Below the pieces are notes generated by a model. That model saw only the letters and a list, made by a program, of their open reading frames with translations. It was not told where the DNA came from and ran no database searches. A program made the position numbers and the translations under genes. A stretch of 64,000 nt of DNA. Source: Gammaproteobacteria bacterium (lineage in GTDB: Bacteria > Pseudomonadota > Gammaproteobacteria > JAADGQ01). Within the stretch, counting starts at the first letter, position 1. The number at the start of each line of letters is the position of its first letter. The DNA lies in NCBI GenBank assembly GCA_021648145.1, contig JAKITI010000013.1, forward strand, positions 24,708 through 88,707. The letters are read 5' to 3'. This document shows, one piece after another, positions 25,880 to 34,865 of the stretch.

Positions 25880-27715
25880 ATGGAAGAAGCCGTTGGGAAA
25901 TATTGGCATCGCCTTATTACTCGCCATGCCGAGAATAGTTACCCTGAAGCTGTTGTTTGTCTGTCGAGTGTCACGAAACCAATCTCTATTATGTTTCGGG
26001 CACTGGGTGGTGATGGCGGGCTTAAAATCGAAGCCGCAACGCCAAGAGAGCATGGCGCTCAGCGTCATTGGTTGCAACGTATCGCTGGCAGTCATAAAAA
26101 AGCGGCACTGGCGTGGCGAGATCAAGAAACTTTGCGTCTGTCAGAGAAGCTGAGTTTATACCCTTCTTCAGAGCTGAATCGTGACCTCTATTTCTGGCTG
26201 GTAGTGCTGGCAGCCGTCGATATTGTCGAAAAAAAAGATTGGTTTATTGATAATCAACAACGCAGCCTGAAAGTATTGCAGCAATACCCCGGTATGCGCC
26301 AGCGCTACCTTCGCTTGGCCGAAGCCGAGTTAAAGCGAAGAGTTTCCCCCGAGTATCAATCAAAAGAAAATTTAGAACAAGAGCGTGCGATTTGGGCCGC
26401 ATTAGTCGAGCCAGGCAGTCGAGAATACTTGCCTGAATCGAAGCATCCCCCCCAACCTGTTTATCTCTGGTTATATCCCGATTTAAGTGAAGTGATCCAA
26501 CGGCGACACGATCCGGCTGAAAGTGATGAAGATGAATCCAGCCCTGAAGGCGAAGCGAAAGAGAGCAAGCAAAAGCATCGATACCAGGCTGAACAGGTGG
26601 AGATGCCTAATGGTGATGATGGTCTGATTACTATTCGCTGGGAGAATATTTTCAGCTGGGCTGAATATATCAAAGTCAATCGTGCCACCGATGATGACGA
26701 AGATGAAGATGCGGCCCAAAAAGCTGCGGATATGGATGTTTTATCCGTTGCACGAGAGCAAAAATCAAGTGCATCACGCTTACGGCTTGATCTGGATCTG
26801 CCCTCTGCTGAGTACGATGATATTCCCTTGGTGGGTGAAGTGACTCTGCCTGAGTGGGATTGGCGTAAAGAAAAAATGATCCCGGAGCAGTGCATTATTC
26901 GTCCGATGTTACCGCGAGATGCCAAGCCAAAACCGTTGCCAGATGAACTGAAGCGTGTGGCACGTCGATTGCGCGGACAGTTCTCAGCGCTGGTGCAAAA
27001 TCGAATTTGGTTGCGTAACCAAAAGGATGGTAGTGAGCTGGATATGGATGCCTATCTGGATCACTATATTTCTCGTAAAACAGCGGCGGTGACAGAAGAG
27101 TTAGGGCTCTATCGTGATCTACGCCAAAATCAGCGCGATATTGCCACCTTGATGTTGGCTGATCTGTCACTCTCTACTGATGCCGCAGTGAATAATGAGC
27201 AGCGTGTGATTGATGTGATCCGTGATACTTTGTTACTGTTTTCAGAAGCCCTCTCCGCGTGTGGAGATCGTTATGCCTTATATGGTTTTTCATCTCGCAA
27301 ACGGGAGCAAGTGCGCTTTTTTCATCTCAAACAATTTGAAGACAAATATAACGATCAAGTACGAGGACATATTCAAGCGATTCGTCCTGGTTATTACACT
27401 CGAATGGGGGCTGCTATCCGTCACTCTGGAAATATTCTAAGCAAGCAAGCGGCAACCAAACAATTGATGCTGATTCTGACCGATGGTAAACCGAATGATC
27501 TGGATAAATATGAAGGTCGCTATGGTGTGGAAGATACTCGCAAGGCGATTATAGAGGTCAAACAACAAGGATTGATTCCTTTTTGTATTACGATTGACCA
27601 CAAAGCGGATGATTATTTACCACATATTTTTGGCAAAAATGGCTATGTGGTGGTGCGTGATCCGAAAGAGCTTCCGCAAAAACTGTTAGGGCTTTATGCG
27701 CGTTTGACGGGTTGA
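25880..27715 (+). CDS. norD: NorD, VWA-domain NO reductase activation protein
   Basis: Partner of NorQ in activating NorB. It has 611 aa from ATG 25880, which follows a GGGAG site; an upstream in-frame extension to 25634 would run inside the polyferredoxin gene and is rejected. The C-terminal von Willebrand A domain (about 430-611) carries the MIDAS motif as ADLSLSTDA and the later LTDGKPND. The middle, about 215-290, is very acidic (DEDESSPEGE, DDDEDEDA) and probably disordered. Confidence 0.92.
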   Translation: MEEAVGKYWHRLITRHAENSYPEAVVCLSSVTKPISIMFRALGGDGGLKIEAATPREHGAQRHWLQRIAGSHKKAALAWRDQETLRLSEKLSLYPSSELNRDLYFWLVVLAAVDIVEKKDWFIDNQQRSLKVLQQYPGMRQRYLRLAEAELKRRVSPEYQSKENLEQERAIWAALVEPGSREYLPESKHPPQPVYLWLYPDLSEVIQRRHDPAESDEDESSPEGEAKESKQKHRYQAEQVEMPNGDDGLITIRWENIFSWAEYIKVNRATDDDEDEDAAQKAADMDVLSVAREQKSSASRLRLDLDLPSAEYDDIPLVGEVTLPEWDWRKEKMIPEQCIIRPMLPRDAKPKPLPDELKRVARRLRGQFSALVQNRIWLRNQKDGSELDMDAYLDHYISRKTAAVTEELGLYRDLRQNQRDIATLMLADLSLSTDAAVNNEQRVIDVIRDTLLLFSEALSACGDRYALYGFSSRKREQVRFFHLKQFEDKYNDQVRGHIQAIRPGYYTRMGAAIRHSGNILSKQAATKQLMLILTDGKPNDLDKYEGRYGVEDTRKAIIEVKQQGLIPFCITIDHKADDYLPHIFGKNGYVVVRDPKELPQKLLGLYARLTG

Positions 27716-27957
27716 ATGTGGTTTTCGCCATCAAAAAGTCAGAGTGAAAATCATAAATCTTGAGCACTATGCTATTCGTCTTTTCCCAAATCAGGAAGCC
27801 GACTTAAGCGTTAATACACAGTAGGGCTGAGTTCATCATAAATTGCCATGGAAGAAATTTTAAAAGTTGATGGAAGATGCTGGTAGTATATTTTATGCCT
27901 TGAGTAAAAAAGCAATTCGCTAATATATTTTTAGTTCTTACATAGTGGGAAGTTAAG

Positions 27958-28377
27958 ATGCCAAAACAAGCTGTAACAGATCAAGAAATTATTGATTGTT
28001 TTGATGTGATGTCAGAGCTACGTACACATCTGGTAAAAGATCATTTTTTGAGCACAATCCGTTCTATGGAAATAGAAGGCTATCGGCTCGCTTTTATCAA
28101 AAATCAGGGCGCGATTGCTGCTGTTGCTGGATATCGTATCTCCACGAATTTATTTATGGGAAAACATCTTTATGTTGATGACCTTGTGACATCCAGGAGT
28201 GCACGGTCAAAGGGCTTTGGGGAGACGCTTGTTAAATGGCTGCGAGATATCGCAAAAAATAACAGTTGTAATTTTTATCATCTTGATTCAGGAACTCATA
28301 GAGATCAAGCGCATAAATTTTATTTTAAACAGGGGTTTATTATCGCCAGCTACCATTTTAGTGAGCAGCTTAAATAA
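27958..28377 (+). CDS. GNAT-family N-acetyltransferase
   Basis: Small 139-aa acetyltransferase of unknown substrate. The acetyl-CoA binding pattern is visible as LYVDDLVTSRSARSKGFGETLVKWL (R-x-x-G-x-G/A type, about residues 77-96), followed by the DSGTHRDQAHKFYFKQGF helix that ends most GNAT folds. GGGAAG precedes the ATG. It stands alone between the nor cluster and the convergent toxin remnant. Confidence 0.85.
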   Translation: MPKQAVTDQEIIDCFDVMSELRTHLVKDHFLSTIRSMEIEGYRLAFIKNQGAIAAVAGYRISTNLFMGKHLYVDDLVTSRSARSKGFGETLVKWLRDIAKNNSCNFYHLDSGTHRDQAHKFYFKQGFIIASYHFSEQLK

Positions 28378-28444
28378 TGGGTCAGTGGCTAATTTCTTTA
28401 CGATTCAGGTCGTGATTCGGCTGAGCTTTACACTGGATCTAATT

Positions 28445-28746
28445 TCATTCGTTATGTTTCGGTCTTTTCCAAAACAAGTTTTCTTTCACTGCGCCATACC
28501 CTAACCTAACCACATGAATTGAGCTTTTCTCTCTCAAATAAATAATACGAAATGGTGAATGAATAAGCTTTCTTATTTTAGGCTCATCAAACTCTGGAAC
28601 CATTTTTCCAATGTCAGGATTTTCACGCAATGTTTGAATATGGTCGATAATAGATGACACAAACTGCTTGCCTACATGAGGAACACCTGCTTCTTCGTTC
28701 ATCTCTAATTCGTAATATCCATCAACCCTTGAGTTACGGCCTTCAT
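28445..28746 (-). pseudogene. RelE/ParE-family toxin, probably frameshifted
   Basis: The main frame (28702-28445) gives most of a ParE/RelE toxin: FVSSIIDHIQTLRENP, IRKLIHSPFRIIYLRE and VVRLGYGA. It lacks the first strand and helix. The missing start (MKAVTQGLMDIT, from ATG 28746 after an AGGGAG site) lies in another frame and stops at a TAG after 13 codons. A single indel near 28707-28712 would restore a normal toxin of about 100 residues. No antitoxin gene is next to it; recC ends 17 nt upstream. Confidence 0.6.
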
Positions 28747-28762
28747 AAACTCCCTATATACC

Positions 28763-31700
28763 TTAATTCGTGTTCCTAGAGCTTAACAGGTGATAAACAG
28801 CTTCTGATATTTCAACAAAATTATCATCTAAAGTGGTGGATGAAGTGGGATAGAGTATTTGGTGGTAAGCGTCGTTTGATTCACCTGCTACTCTGCTATT
28901 GCCTTCCCATATTCCTTGAGCCTTTTTTAAAGCTTCTTCGGGAGACTTATTTTTATTCAGGGCTTCTATATATTCATATCCACTGTTTGGGAAGAATTTA
29001 AGGGGCATGGAGAGCCCTTGCCAGTAATAATTCAAAAGCTTTTCCAGTTTCGCTTTAGCTAAATTAATAGGCGGCAGTGTGACCGTTTTATTTTCAGCAA
29101 TATGGGTACTACTATGCTTACAGTGAGCTGGGGAGAGTGCATTAAAAATAAGGTGTTCGATTGATAATGGAATGTGATCACTATTTGCTTTGTATTTTGC
29201 AAGGCGATAACGTATACGACCTTCCGAGGTGATATTACTTAACCAGCCTTGCAATGTGAAGTCACCTATTTTTAAATCAACCTCTAAATCCTCAAGCTTT
29301 GAGGCCTTAATATGAGGTGATAATTTATCCTTGAAATTTTCAACGGCCTCTTGTTGTTCTTTATAGATGATCTCCCCAAATCCACCATAGGGCAGTATCC
29401 CGCTTGCGTTATAGAGTGAGTAGTCATGGTAAGGGTCGTTCTCATCCAGTTCGCTGTTCAGCATGGTTTGTTTTAACTGGTAGCGTTGCAATGGGTCTAA
29501 CTCAAAAGGTTCGGACTCTTCTAAGGCTTCATCGTACTCTTCAAGATGCACACCTAGTCGTTCTTTAAGAAAAAAGCGGCTGGGATTTTTGAAAAAATTG
29601 ATGAGCTGTGTGAGTTGAACTGTTTTGTAACTGACCTCAGGCTCTGAAAGAGGGGCCGAAATAAAAGGGGTGGGTTTACTGTCTTCATTTTGCTTGGTTC
29701 CAATCCAAACATCGTTATAACTGAATAACTTTGAATCATTTTTATAATAGCGCTTGCTAAAAGCTTGCAGTGGATGCTCTGTGATAAATGGCTCTGTTTC
29801 AGTATAGCCCTCTTCAATATACTCAATCAGCTCACTCACCAATACGGATGGAATTTTTACAGAGTTATCATGCATGCTGCGGCCGATGTAACTGATATAA
29901 AAAGTGTGACGTGCAGAGAGCAGCGCCTCTAAAAATAGATAACGATCATCTTGTCGGCGGGATCGGTCACCTTTGCGGGGTGATTGATCCATTAGGTCAA
30001 AACCGAGGGGGCGCTGATGCCGTGGATAGTCTGAATCATTCATACCAAGCAGGCAGACTATTTTAAAAGGAATGCTGCGCATGGGTTGCATCGTGCAAAA
30101 AGTAGTCTGCCCTGTAATAAAGCGTTGGCTCTGGCTTTCATTGTCAAGATGAGCTTTGAGATAGTCTTGCAGAACGGAGCGCGCTAAAGGCTCTTCAAAT
30201 TGAGCCATCTCTGTATGCTCTATGAACTGGCTGAGTGCATCGCGAATAATTTGTAATACAGCATTTGACTCTTCGTCCGCTTCAAAAAAAGTGTCGAGAA
30301 TTTGATGAAGTAGCTGAACCCACTCTTTGGGTTTATACGGCTTATTTAATTTGCTTTTAAATATTGATAGTTGAGAGATGAAAAACTGTAGCTGGCCCAG
30401 CAGTATCGAATTTTTCCCCTCAATACCGCTGTATGGAAAAATATCGTTGAAAACTGTTTTTTCGGGAGACATGGCGTAGCCCAGTAGCATTCTTTGCATA
30501 CCGAAATGCCATGAGTTGGGGTTGTCACTCTCTCCCCAGCGTATCCCGCTTTCTTGAATCCACTGCCGGATATTTTCAAGGTTATTTTCATCAATATCAA
30601 AATGTTTTGATATTTCAGGTGTCTCCAGTAAAGAGAGTATTTCTGTGGCAGTAAAACGATTGTCAGGCAGTTGGATAAGCTGTAGAAAAGTTTGAATGAG
30701 CGGCTGCTCTTTTGTGACTGAGCGATCAGCGATTGACCATGGAATAAAAAGCTGTTTTTTGGCCGTCTTGAATACAGCTTCAATATAAGGGGCGTAAATA
30801 TCAATGTCTGGTGCCATCACAATAATGTCGTGTGGCATGAGTGTGGAGTCTTGCTCGAAACAGTGAAGGAGTTGATCGTGCAGCACCTCAATTTCTCTCA
30901 TGGGGCTGTGGCATATGTGAAGCTGGAATGAGTTATCATGGTCAGAGAGTTCAGTGGCGTGCTCTTTTACTGCTTCATTCAGCAGTAAAATATCAGTTTG
31001 AATATTTGCAAGCAGCGTATTGCCTTTGGGGGCGATAAATAGATCGTGGTCGATGCTTGGGTATTGATGCAATAGCTCTTGAAAATCTCGCCCTGATTTT
31101 CCCAGTGATGCTAATAAACTGTTACCCACGGTGTAATACTCTGTGGCATCAGTTTTTCCGTGTTTTTGCCAAAGCGCACGTAAACGGCTGAGGTCACGCT
31201 GCGGAATAATGTCTCCCCAATAAGATAAGCAGGGGTTGAGCAAGTAACAATTCACTTCGGTGATATCAGCAAGCCGCGCAATGACATCAAGATAAGCGGG
31301 CGGCATGGCCGATGCACCAAAAACAGTGATTCGCTCTGGCAGTGCCGAGGGATTTAATTGCCCTTTTTCATGGAGGCTAATAAATTTCTGGATGAGTTTG
31401 CAGCGATGTGGTGTGGCTTGCTCTTTTATCAATGCACGCCAGAGTTGTGCTTGCCAGTGTCTCTCTTTTCCAGTTTCCCATGCCATGATCCAGTCAGGTC
31501 TATAGACCATGTATTGATCAAATATATCAGCAATATTGCGAGCCAGTTGGTAGAGTTTGAGCGAAGCGCTTCGAGTCGATAAATAGTGATTCAGTGGTTC
31601 AAAACCTGGCTTTTGAATCAGCAGTGGTAGCAACCCTTGAATTTTCCATACCAGAACTTCTTTATCAAAAGAGGAGGTGTCTGGGGTCTCTTTCAGTTGG

Positions 31701-31921
31701 CTTTGAAAAATTTTCCAGATAAATGATGCCGGAAAGGGAAATTCAAAGTGAGCTGCTAAAGAGCGCTTTTTAGCCAGTTCAATGATAAGCCATCGTGCCA
31801 TACCCTGATTTTGTATGACAATAATCTCTGGGGATAACGGATGATTCAGTGGCGTATCAAATGTTGTTGCAAGATGATCCAGAAGTGGCTCAAGGCGATT
31901 ACTGTGATAAATATTCAGCAT
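28763..31921 (-). CDS. recC: Exodeoxyribonuclease V gamma chain
   Basis: RecC of the RecBCD helicase-nuclease, which repairs double-strand breaks and recognises Chi. The 1052 aa is close to the usual 1120. The N-terminus MLNIYHSNRLEPLLDHLA, then IVIQNQGMARWLIIELAKK, the VFGASAMPPAYL segment and GMNDSDYPRHQRPLGFDLM are typical. Its inactive helicase-like core and C-terminal region are present. No recB or recD lies downstream or upstream in the window, so the complex is encoded in pieces. Confidence 0.93.
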   Translation of the reverse strand: MLNIYHSNRLEPLLDHLATTFDTPLNHPLSPEIIVIQNQGMARWLIIELAKKRSLAAHFEFPFPASFIWKIFQSQLKETPDTSSFDKEVLVWKIQGLLPLLIQKPGFEPLNHYLSTRSASLKLYQLARNIADIFDQYMVYRPDWIMAWETGKERHWQAQLWRALIKEQATPHRCKLIQKFISLHEKGQLNPSALPERITVFGASAMPPAYLDVIARLADITEVNCYLLNPCLSYWGDIIPQRDLSRLRALWQKHGKTDATEYYTVGNSLLASLGKSGRDFQELLHQYPSIDHDLFIAPKGNTLLANIQTDILLLNEAVKEHATELSDHDNSFQLHICHSPMREIEVLHDQLLHCFEQDSTLMPHDIIVMAPDIDIYAPYIEAVFKTAKKQLFIPWSIADRSVTKEQPLIQTFLQLIQLPDNRFTATEILSLLETPEISKHFDIDENNLENIRQWIQESGIRWGESDNPNSWHFGMQRMLLGYAMSPEKTVFNDIFPYSGIEGKNSILLGQLQFFISQLSIFKSKLNKPYKPKEWVQLLHQILDTFFEADEESNAVLQIIRDALSQFIEHTEMAQFEEPLARSVLQDYLKAHLDNESQSQRFITGQTTFCTMQPMRSIPFKIVCLLGMNDSDYPRHQRPLGFDLMDQSPRKGDRSRRQDDRYLFLEALLSARHTFYISYIGRSMHDNSVKIPSVLVSELIEYIEEGYTETEPFITEHPLQAFSKRYYKNDSKLFSYNDVWIGTKQNEDSKPTPFISAPLSEPEVSYKTVQLTQLINFFKNPSRFFLKERLGVHLEEYDEALEESEPFELDPLQRYQLKQTMLNSELDENDPYHDYSLYNASGILPYGGFGEIIYKEQQEAVENFKDKLSPHIKASKLEDLEVDLKIGDFTLQGWLSNITSEGRIRYRLAKYKANSDHIPLSIEHLIFNALSPAHCKHSSTHIAENKTVTLPPINLAKAKLEKLLNYYWQGLSMPLKFFPNSGYEYIEALNKNKSPEEALKKAQGIWEGNSRVAGESNDAYHQILYPTSSTTLDDNFVEISEAVYHLLSSRNTN

Positions 31922-32059
31922 GATTAAATAATTGTATTAATAATAGTTACACCTGAACTCAGGACAGATAAATTAAAGCTTGCTCTTCTTTAGGTCGTAC
32001 TTATGACACATAACAATACGGGCATGTAACAGTTTAATTAATACAAGGAAAGCACGGTA

Positions 32060-33235
32060 ATGGAATCTGGGAATAAGCTCAAAGTACTCGCGATTGATGA
32101 CGAACCATTAAATCTGGACATTATAGAAGAAATTCTTGAAGAGCGTTTTGAAATCGCGCAAGCCAACGATGGTGCAGAAGGAATTATGACTGCAGGGCAC
32201 TTTAAACCTGACCTGATTCTGCTTGATGTCAATATGCCGGTTATGGATGGTCTTGAAACATGCAGGCGACTCAAGGCGGACGCAGAAACCTCTCATATTC
32301 CTGTTGTTTTTCTTTCCGCCCTGTCGCGTGTAGAAGAGCGTATGGCAGGTTATGCTGCGGGAGCAGATGATTACATTTCCAAGCCTTTTGATGAGCAAGA
32401 GTTATTGGTGAAAATTGAGCTCGCCTTGAGTAGTAAAACGACTAAAGATGAGCTGGAAAAAAGTTCAAATGATGCGATGAGTATGGCGATGACCGCAATG
32501 TCCACAGCGGGTGAGGTGGGTGCGGTTTTACAGTTTACTCGAAAGAGCTTTCAGTGTGATAACTATAGCAGCCTGGCAAAGCAACTCCTTGAAACGTGTG
32601 ACCAGTATGGTTTGAAGGCGAGTCTGCGTATGAGATCGGGGAATGAAGAACTATTTTTTTCAGGTGAACCTGAAGTCAGTTCATTAGAGCAAAAAGTATT
32701 AAATCAACATGATCAAGGGCGCTTTGTAGACTTCGGTAAACGAACGGTTGTTCATTACAAATATATATCATTGTTAATAAAAAATATGCCTGTAGAAGAT
32801 GCGGATAAATATGGCCGCATGAAAGATAACATTGGTCTATTGGCTGAAGCGGCGGATGCTCGTATTGAAGGTTTAATGATGAATTTGAAGCTTCAAGAAC
32901 GAGAAGAGATGTTGGGTAAATTGCTCAATACAACGCGTGAAATTTTGAATGATGTTGATCAAGAGTACCGCTCTAATGGTAAAAAGAATGAAGGAATTAT
33001 GTCTAACTTGGTGCAGAGGGTTGAATCTTCTTTTATGCATTTAGGGTTGTCGGATGAGCAAGAGCAAGCGCTGCTGGGTATTCTCTCTGGTGCAGAAAAA
33101 GAGTCAATTGCATTGTATGATTCAGGTTTGGATCTTGAAAAACGTATTGAGTTTTTGGTGAATGAGCTGAATGGGGTATCCCAATCTCAGGTAGAGGTTG
33201 CTGTTAAAGAGAAAGCTGAAGCCATACCTTGCTAA
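32060..33235 (+). CDS. Response regulator with uncharacterised C-terminal domain
   Basis: Residues about 8-125 are a CheY-like receiver: IDDEP, phosphoacceptor in LILLDVNMPVMDG (Asp near 57), and SKPFDEQELL with the conserved Lys. The remaining 260 residues contain no HTH, GGDEF or EAL domain that I recognise. They contain an alpha/beta segment (about 150-265, perhaps GAF-like) and a long helical end. Output is probably protein-protein. Its stop overlaps the ATG of the kinase gene, so they form a two-component pair. Confidence 0.82.
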   Translation: MESGNKLKVLAIDDEPLNLDIIEEILEERFEIAQANDGAEGIMTAGHFKPDLILLDVNMPVMDGLETCRRLKADAETSHIPVVFLSALSRVEERMAGYAAGADDYISKPFDEQELLVKIELALSSKTTKDELEKSSNDAMSMAMTAMSTAGEVGAVLQFTRKSFQCDNYSSLAKQLLETCDQYGLKASLRMRSGNEELFFSGEPEVSSLEQKVLNQHDQGRFVDFGKRTVVHYKYISLLIKNMPVEDADKYGRMKDNIGLLAEAADARIEGLMMNLKLQEREEMLGKLLNTTREILNDVDQEYRSNGKKNEGIMSNLVQRVESSFMHLGLSDEQEQALLGILSGAEKESIALYDSGLDLEKRIEFLVNELNGVSQSQVEVAVKEKAEAIPC

Positions 33236-34749
33236 TGAAGTCACTCCTTTTTAACAGGTTTTTAAAGTCTGATTTACCCGAGGGGGTACGCCAGGAAGTG
33301 ACACTTCGTGGTGCTCATGATATGGGGCAGCGCACAGGCATCATTGCTTTTGCCTACCCTTTTGTGGTGTCTTTAACACTATTGAGCAGTGAAATCAGAA
33401 ATATTTTTGGCTCTTTGAGTTCAATTATATTGCTACTATTAATTGCCAGTGGGTTTCGTTTCTATTTTGGCGCATGTTTAAAAAAATCTAAATTCGCTGA
33501 TATGGATTGCTATCTTCGATATTATGCAATTTCCAGCCTGGCCGGAGCCTTTTTTTTAGGGATGTATGCTGCTGTTGTGGGCTGGATGGTGGAGTATTCA
33601 GTCATCAGCTTTATGATGATTATTATTGTTGCGGGCATGACAGGTGGGGCAGTGAGCACCATGAACCAATATTTCAGACTATGGATTGGTTTTTTAGTAA
33701 TGGCTTGGTCTCCTATCGTAATAGGTTGCATCTTTAGTGAAATAACAGGCTATCAGGCTCATGGCTATTTGTTGGCTGGTATGAGCGCTTCCTATGCTGC
33801 TTTTATGGTGGTTGTTGGAAAGCAGGTTGCAGTTGAATATTGGCAAGGGCAACTGAGTCTAATTGAAGTTGAACAACAAAGTGCCCAGCTTGAACAAGCC
33901 AATAAAAAGCTGATTGAACAAGAGGATGAAATTCGACAGCATCGAGATCACTTACAAGATGCTGTGGATGCACAGACACACGATTTAATATTGGCAAAAA
34001 ATGAGGCTGAAAAAGCGAACCAGGCCAAATCAATGTTTTTGGCCAATATCTCCCATGAACTCCGAACTCCAATGCACGCGATTATCAGCTTTTCAAGTTT
34101 TGGTGTAAAAAGAATTAAAACGGCACCTCCTGAAAAATTGCTTGGCTATTTTGAAAAAATACATACAAGCGGTGAGCGTCTCTTGAAGTTACTTAATGAT
34201 TTGCTGGATCTTTCCAAGCTGGAAGCAAAGTGCATGGAACTAAATATGGAACTGGGTCACTTTAAGGCGATGTTTCAGGGCTGTTTAAATGAATTTGAAG
34301 CAAAGCTTGAAGAGCGAAACCAGAGTGTTGAAATCGTTCGTTTTGATTTTGATAAAAAAATTGAATTTGACTCAATACGAATATCTCAGGTGGTAACTAA
34401 CCTGTTATCCAATGCAATTAAATTTACCCCAAAAGGAAAAAATATTTCGATTTCAGTTTTTGAAGATCACATGCAAAAGGGACGCAGGAAAACAGATGTC
34501 GGCACTGTTGAAGCACTTCATTTTATAATCAGTGATCAAGGTATTGGGATTCCTGAAGACGAGTTAAAGGTTGTTTTTGATAAATTTATACAAAGCAGCA
34601 AAACAAAAACAGGCACCAGCGGAACAGGATTAGGTTTGTCGATAAGCCAGGAAATTATTGAAGGCCACCAAGGGCGCATCTGGGCAGAGCACGGTCAATC
34701 AGGTGGAGCAGAGTTTCATTTTTTAATTCCTGTAGTGTATTCCAATTAA
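33235..34749 (+). CDS. Membrane sensor histidine kinase
   Basis: 504 aa. About six transmembrane helices (residues 40-195) form a MASE-like integral sensor; a coiled coil follows (about 205-265); HisKA has the phosphoacceptor in FLANISHELRTPMHA (His near 281); the ATPase domain shows the N box QVVTNLLSNAIKFTP, the G1 box SDQGIGIPEDEL and GTGLGLSISQEII. ATG 33235 overlaps the regulator stop (TAATG). The kinase lacks a receiver domain; the partner gene supplies it. Confidence 0.9.
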   Translation: MKSLLFNRFLKSDLPEGVRQEVTLRGAHDMGQRTGIIAFAYPFVVSLTLLSSEIRNIFGSLSSIILLLLIASGFRFYFGACLKKSKFADMDCYLRYYAISSLAGAFFLGMYAAVVGWMVEYSVISFMMIIIVAGMTGGAVSTMNQYFRLWIGFLVMAWSPIVIGCIFSEITGYQAHGYLLAGMSASYAAFMVVVGKQVAVEYWQGQLSLIEVEQQSAQLEQANKKLIEQEDEIRQHRDHLQDAVDAQTHDLILAKNEAEKANQAKSMFLANISHELRTPMHAIISFSSFGVKRIKTAPPEKLLGYFEKIHTSGERLLKLLNDLLDLSKLEAKCMELNMELGHFKAMFQGCLNEFEAKLEERNQSVEIVRFDFDKKIEFDSIRISQVVTNLLSNAIKFTPKGKNISISVFEDHMQKGRRKTDVGTVEALHFIISDQGIGIPEDELKVVFDKFIQSSKTKTGTSGTGLGLSISQEIIEGHQGRIWAEHGQSGGAEFHFLIPVVYSN

Positions 34750-34865
34750 CCTTATGACAAAATTAACAAACACGAGAGATTAATTGATCGTGACTGATTT
34801 TTTCAGGATAAAGATGTAACATAGCAGGTATACTCAACAACGCCCTTTGTGGAGCTAATCTGGCT

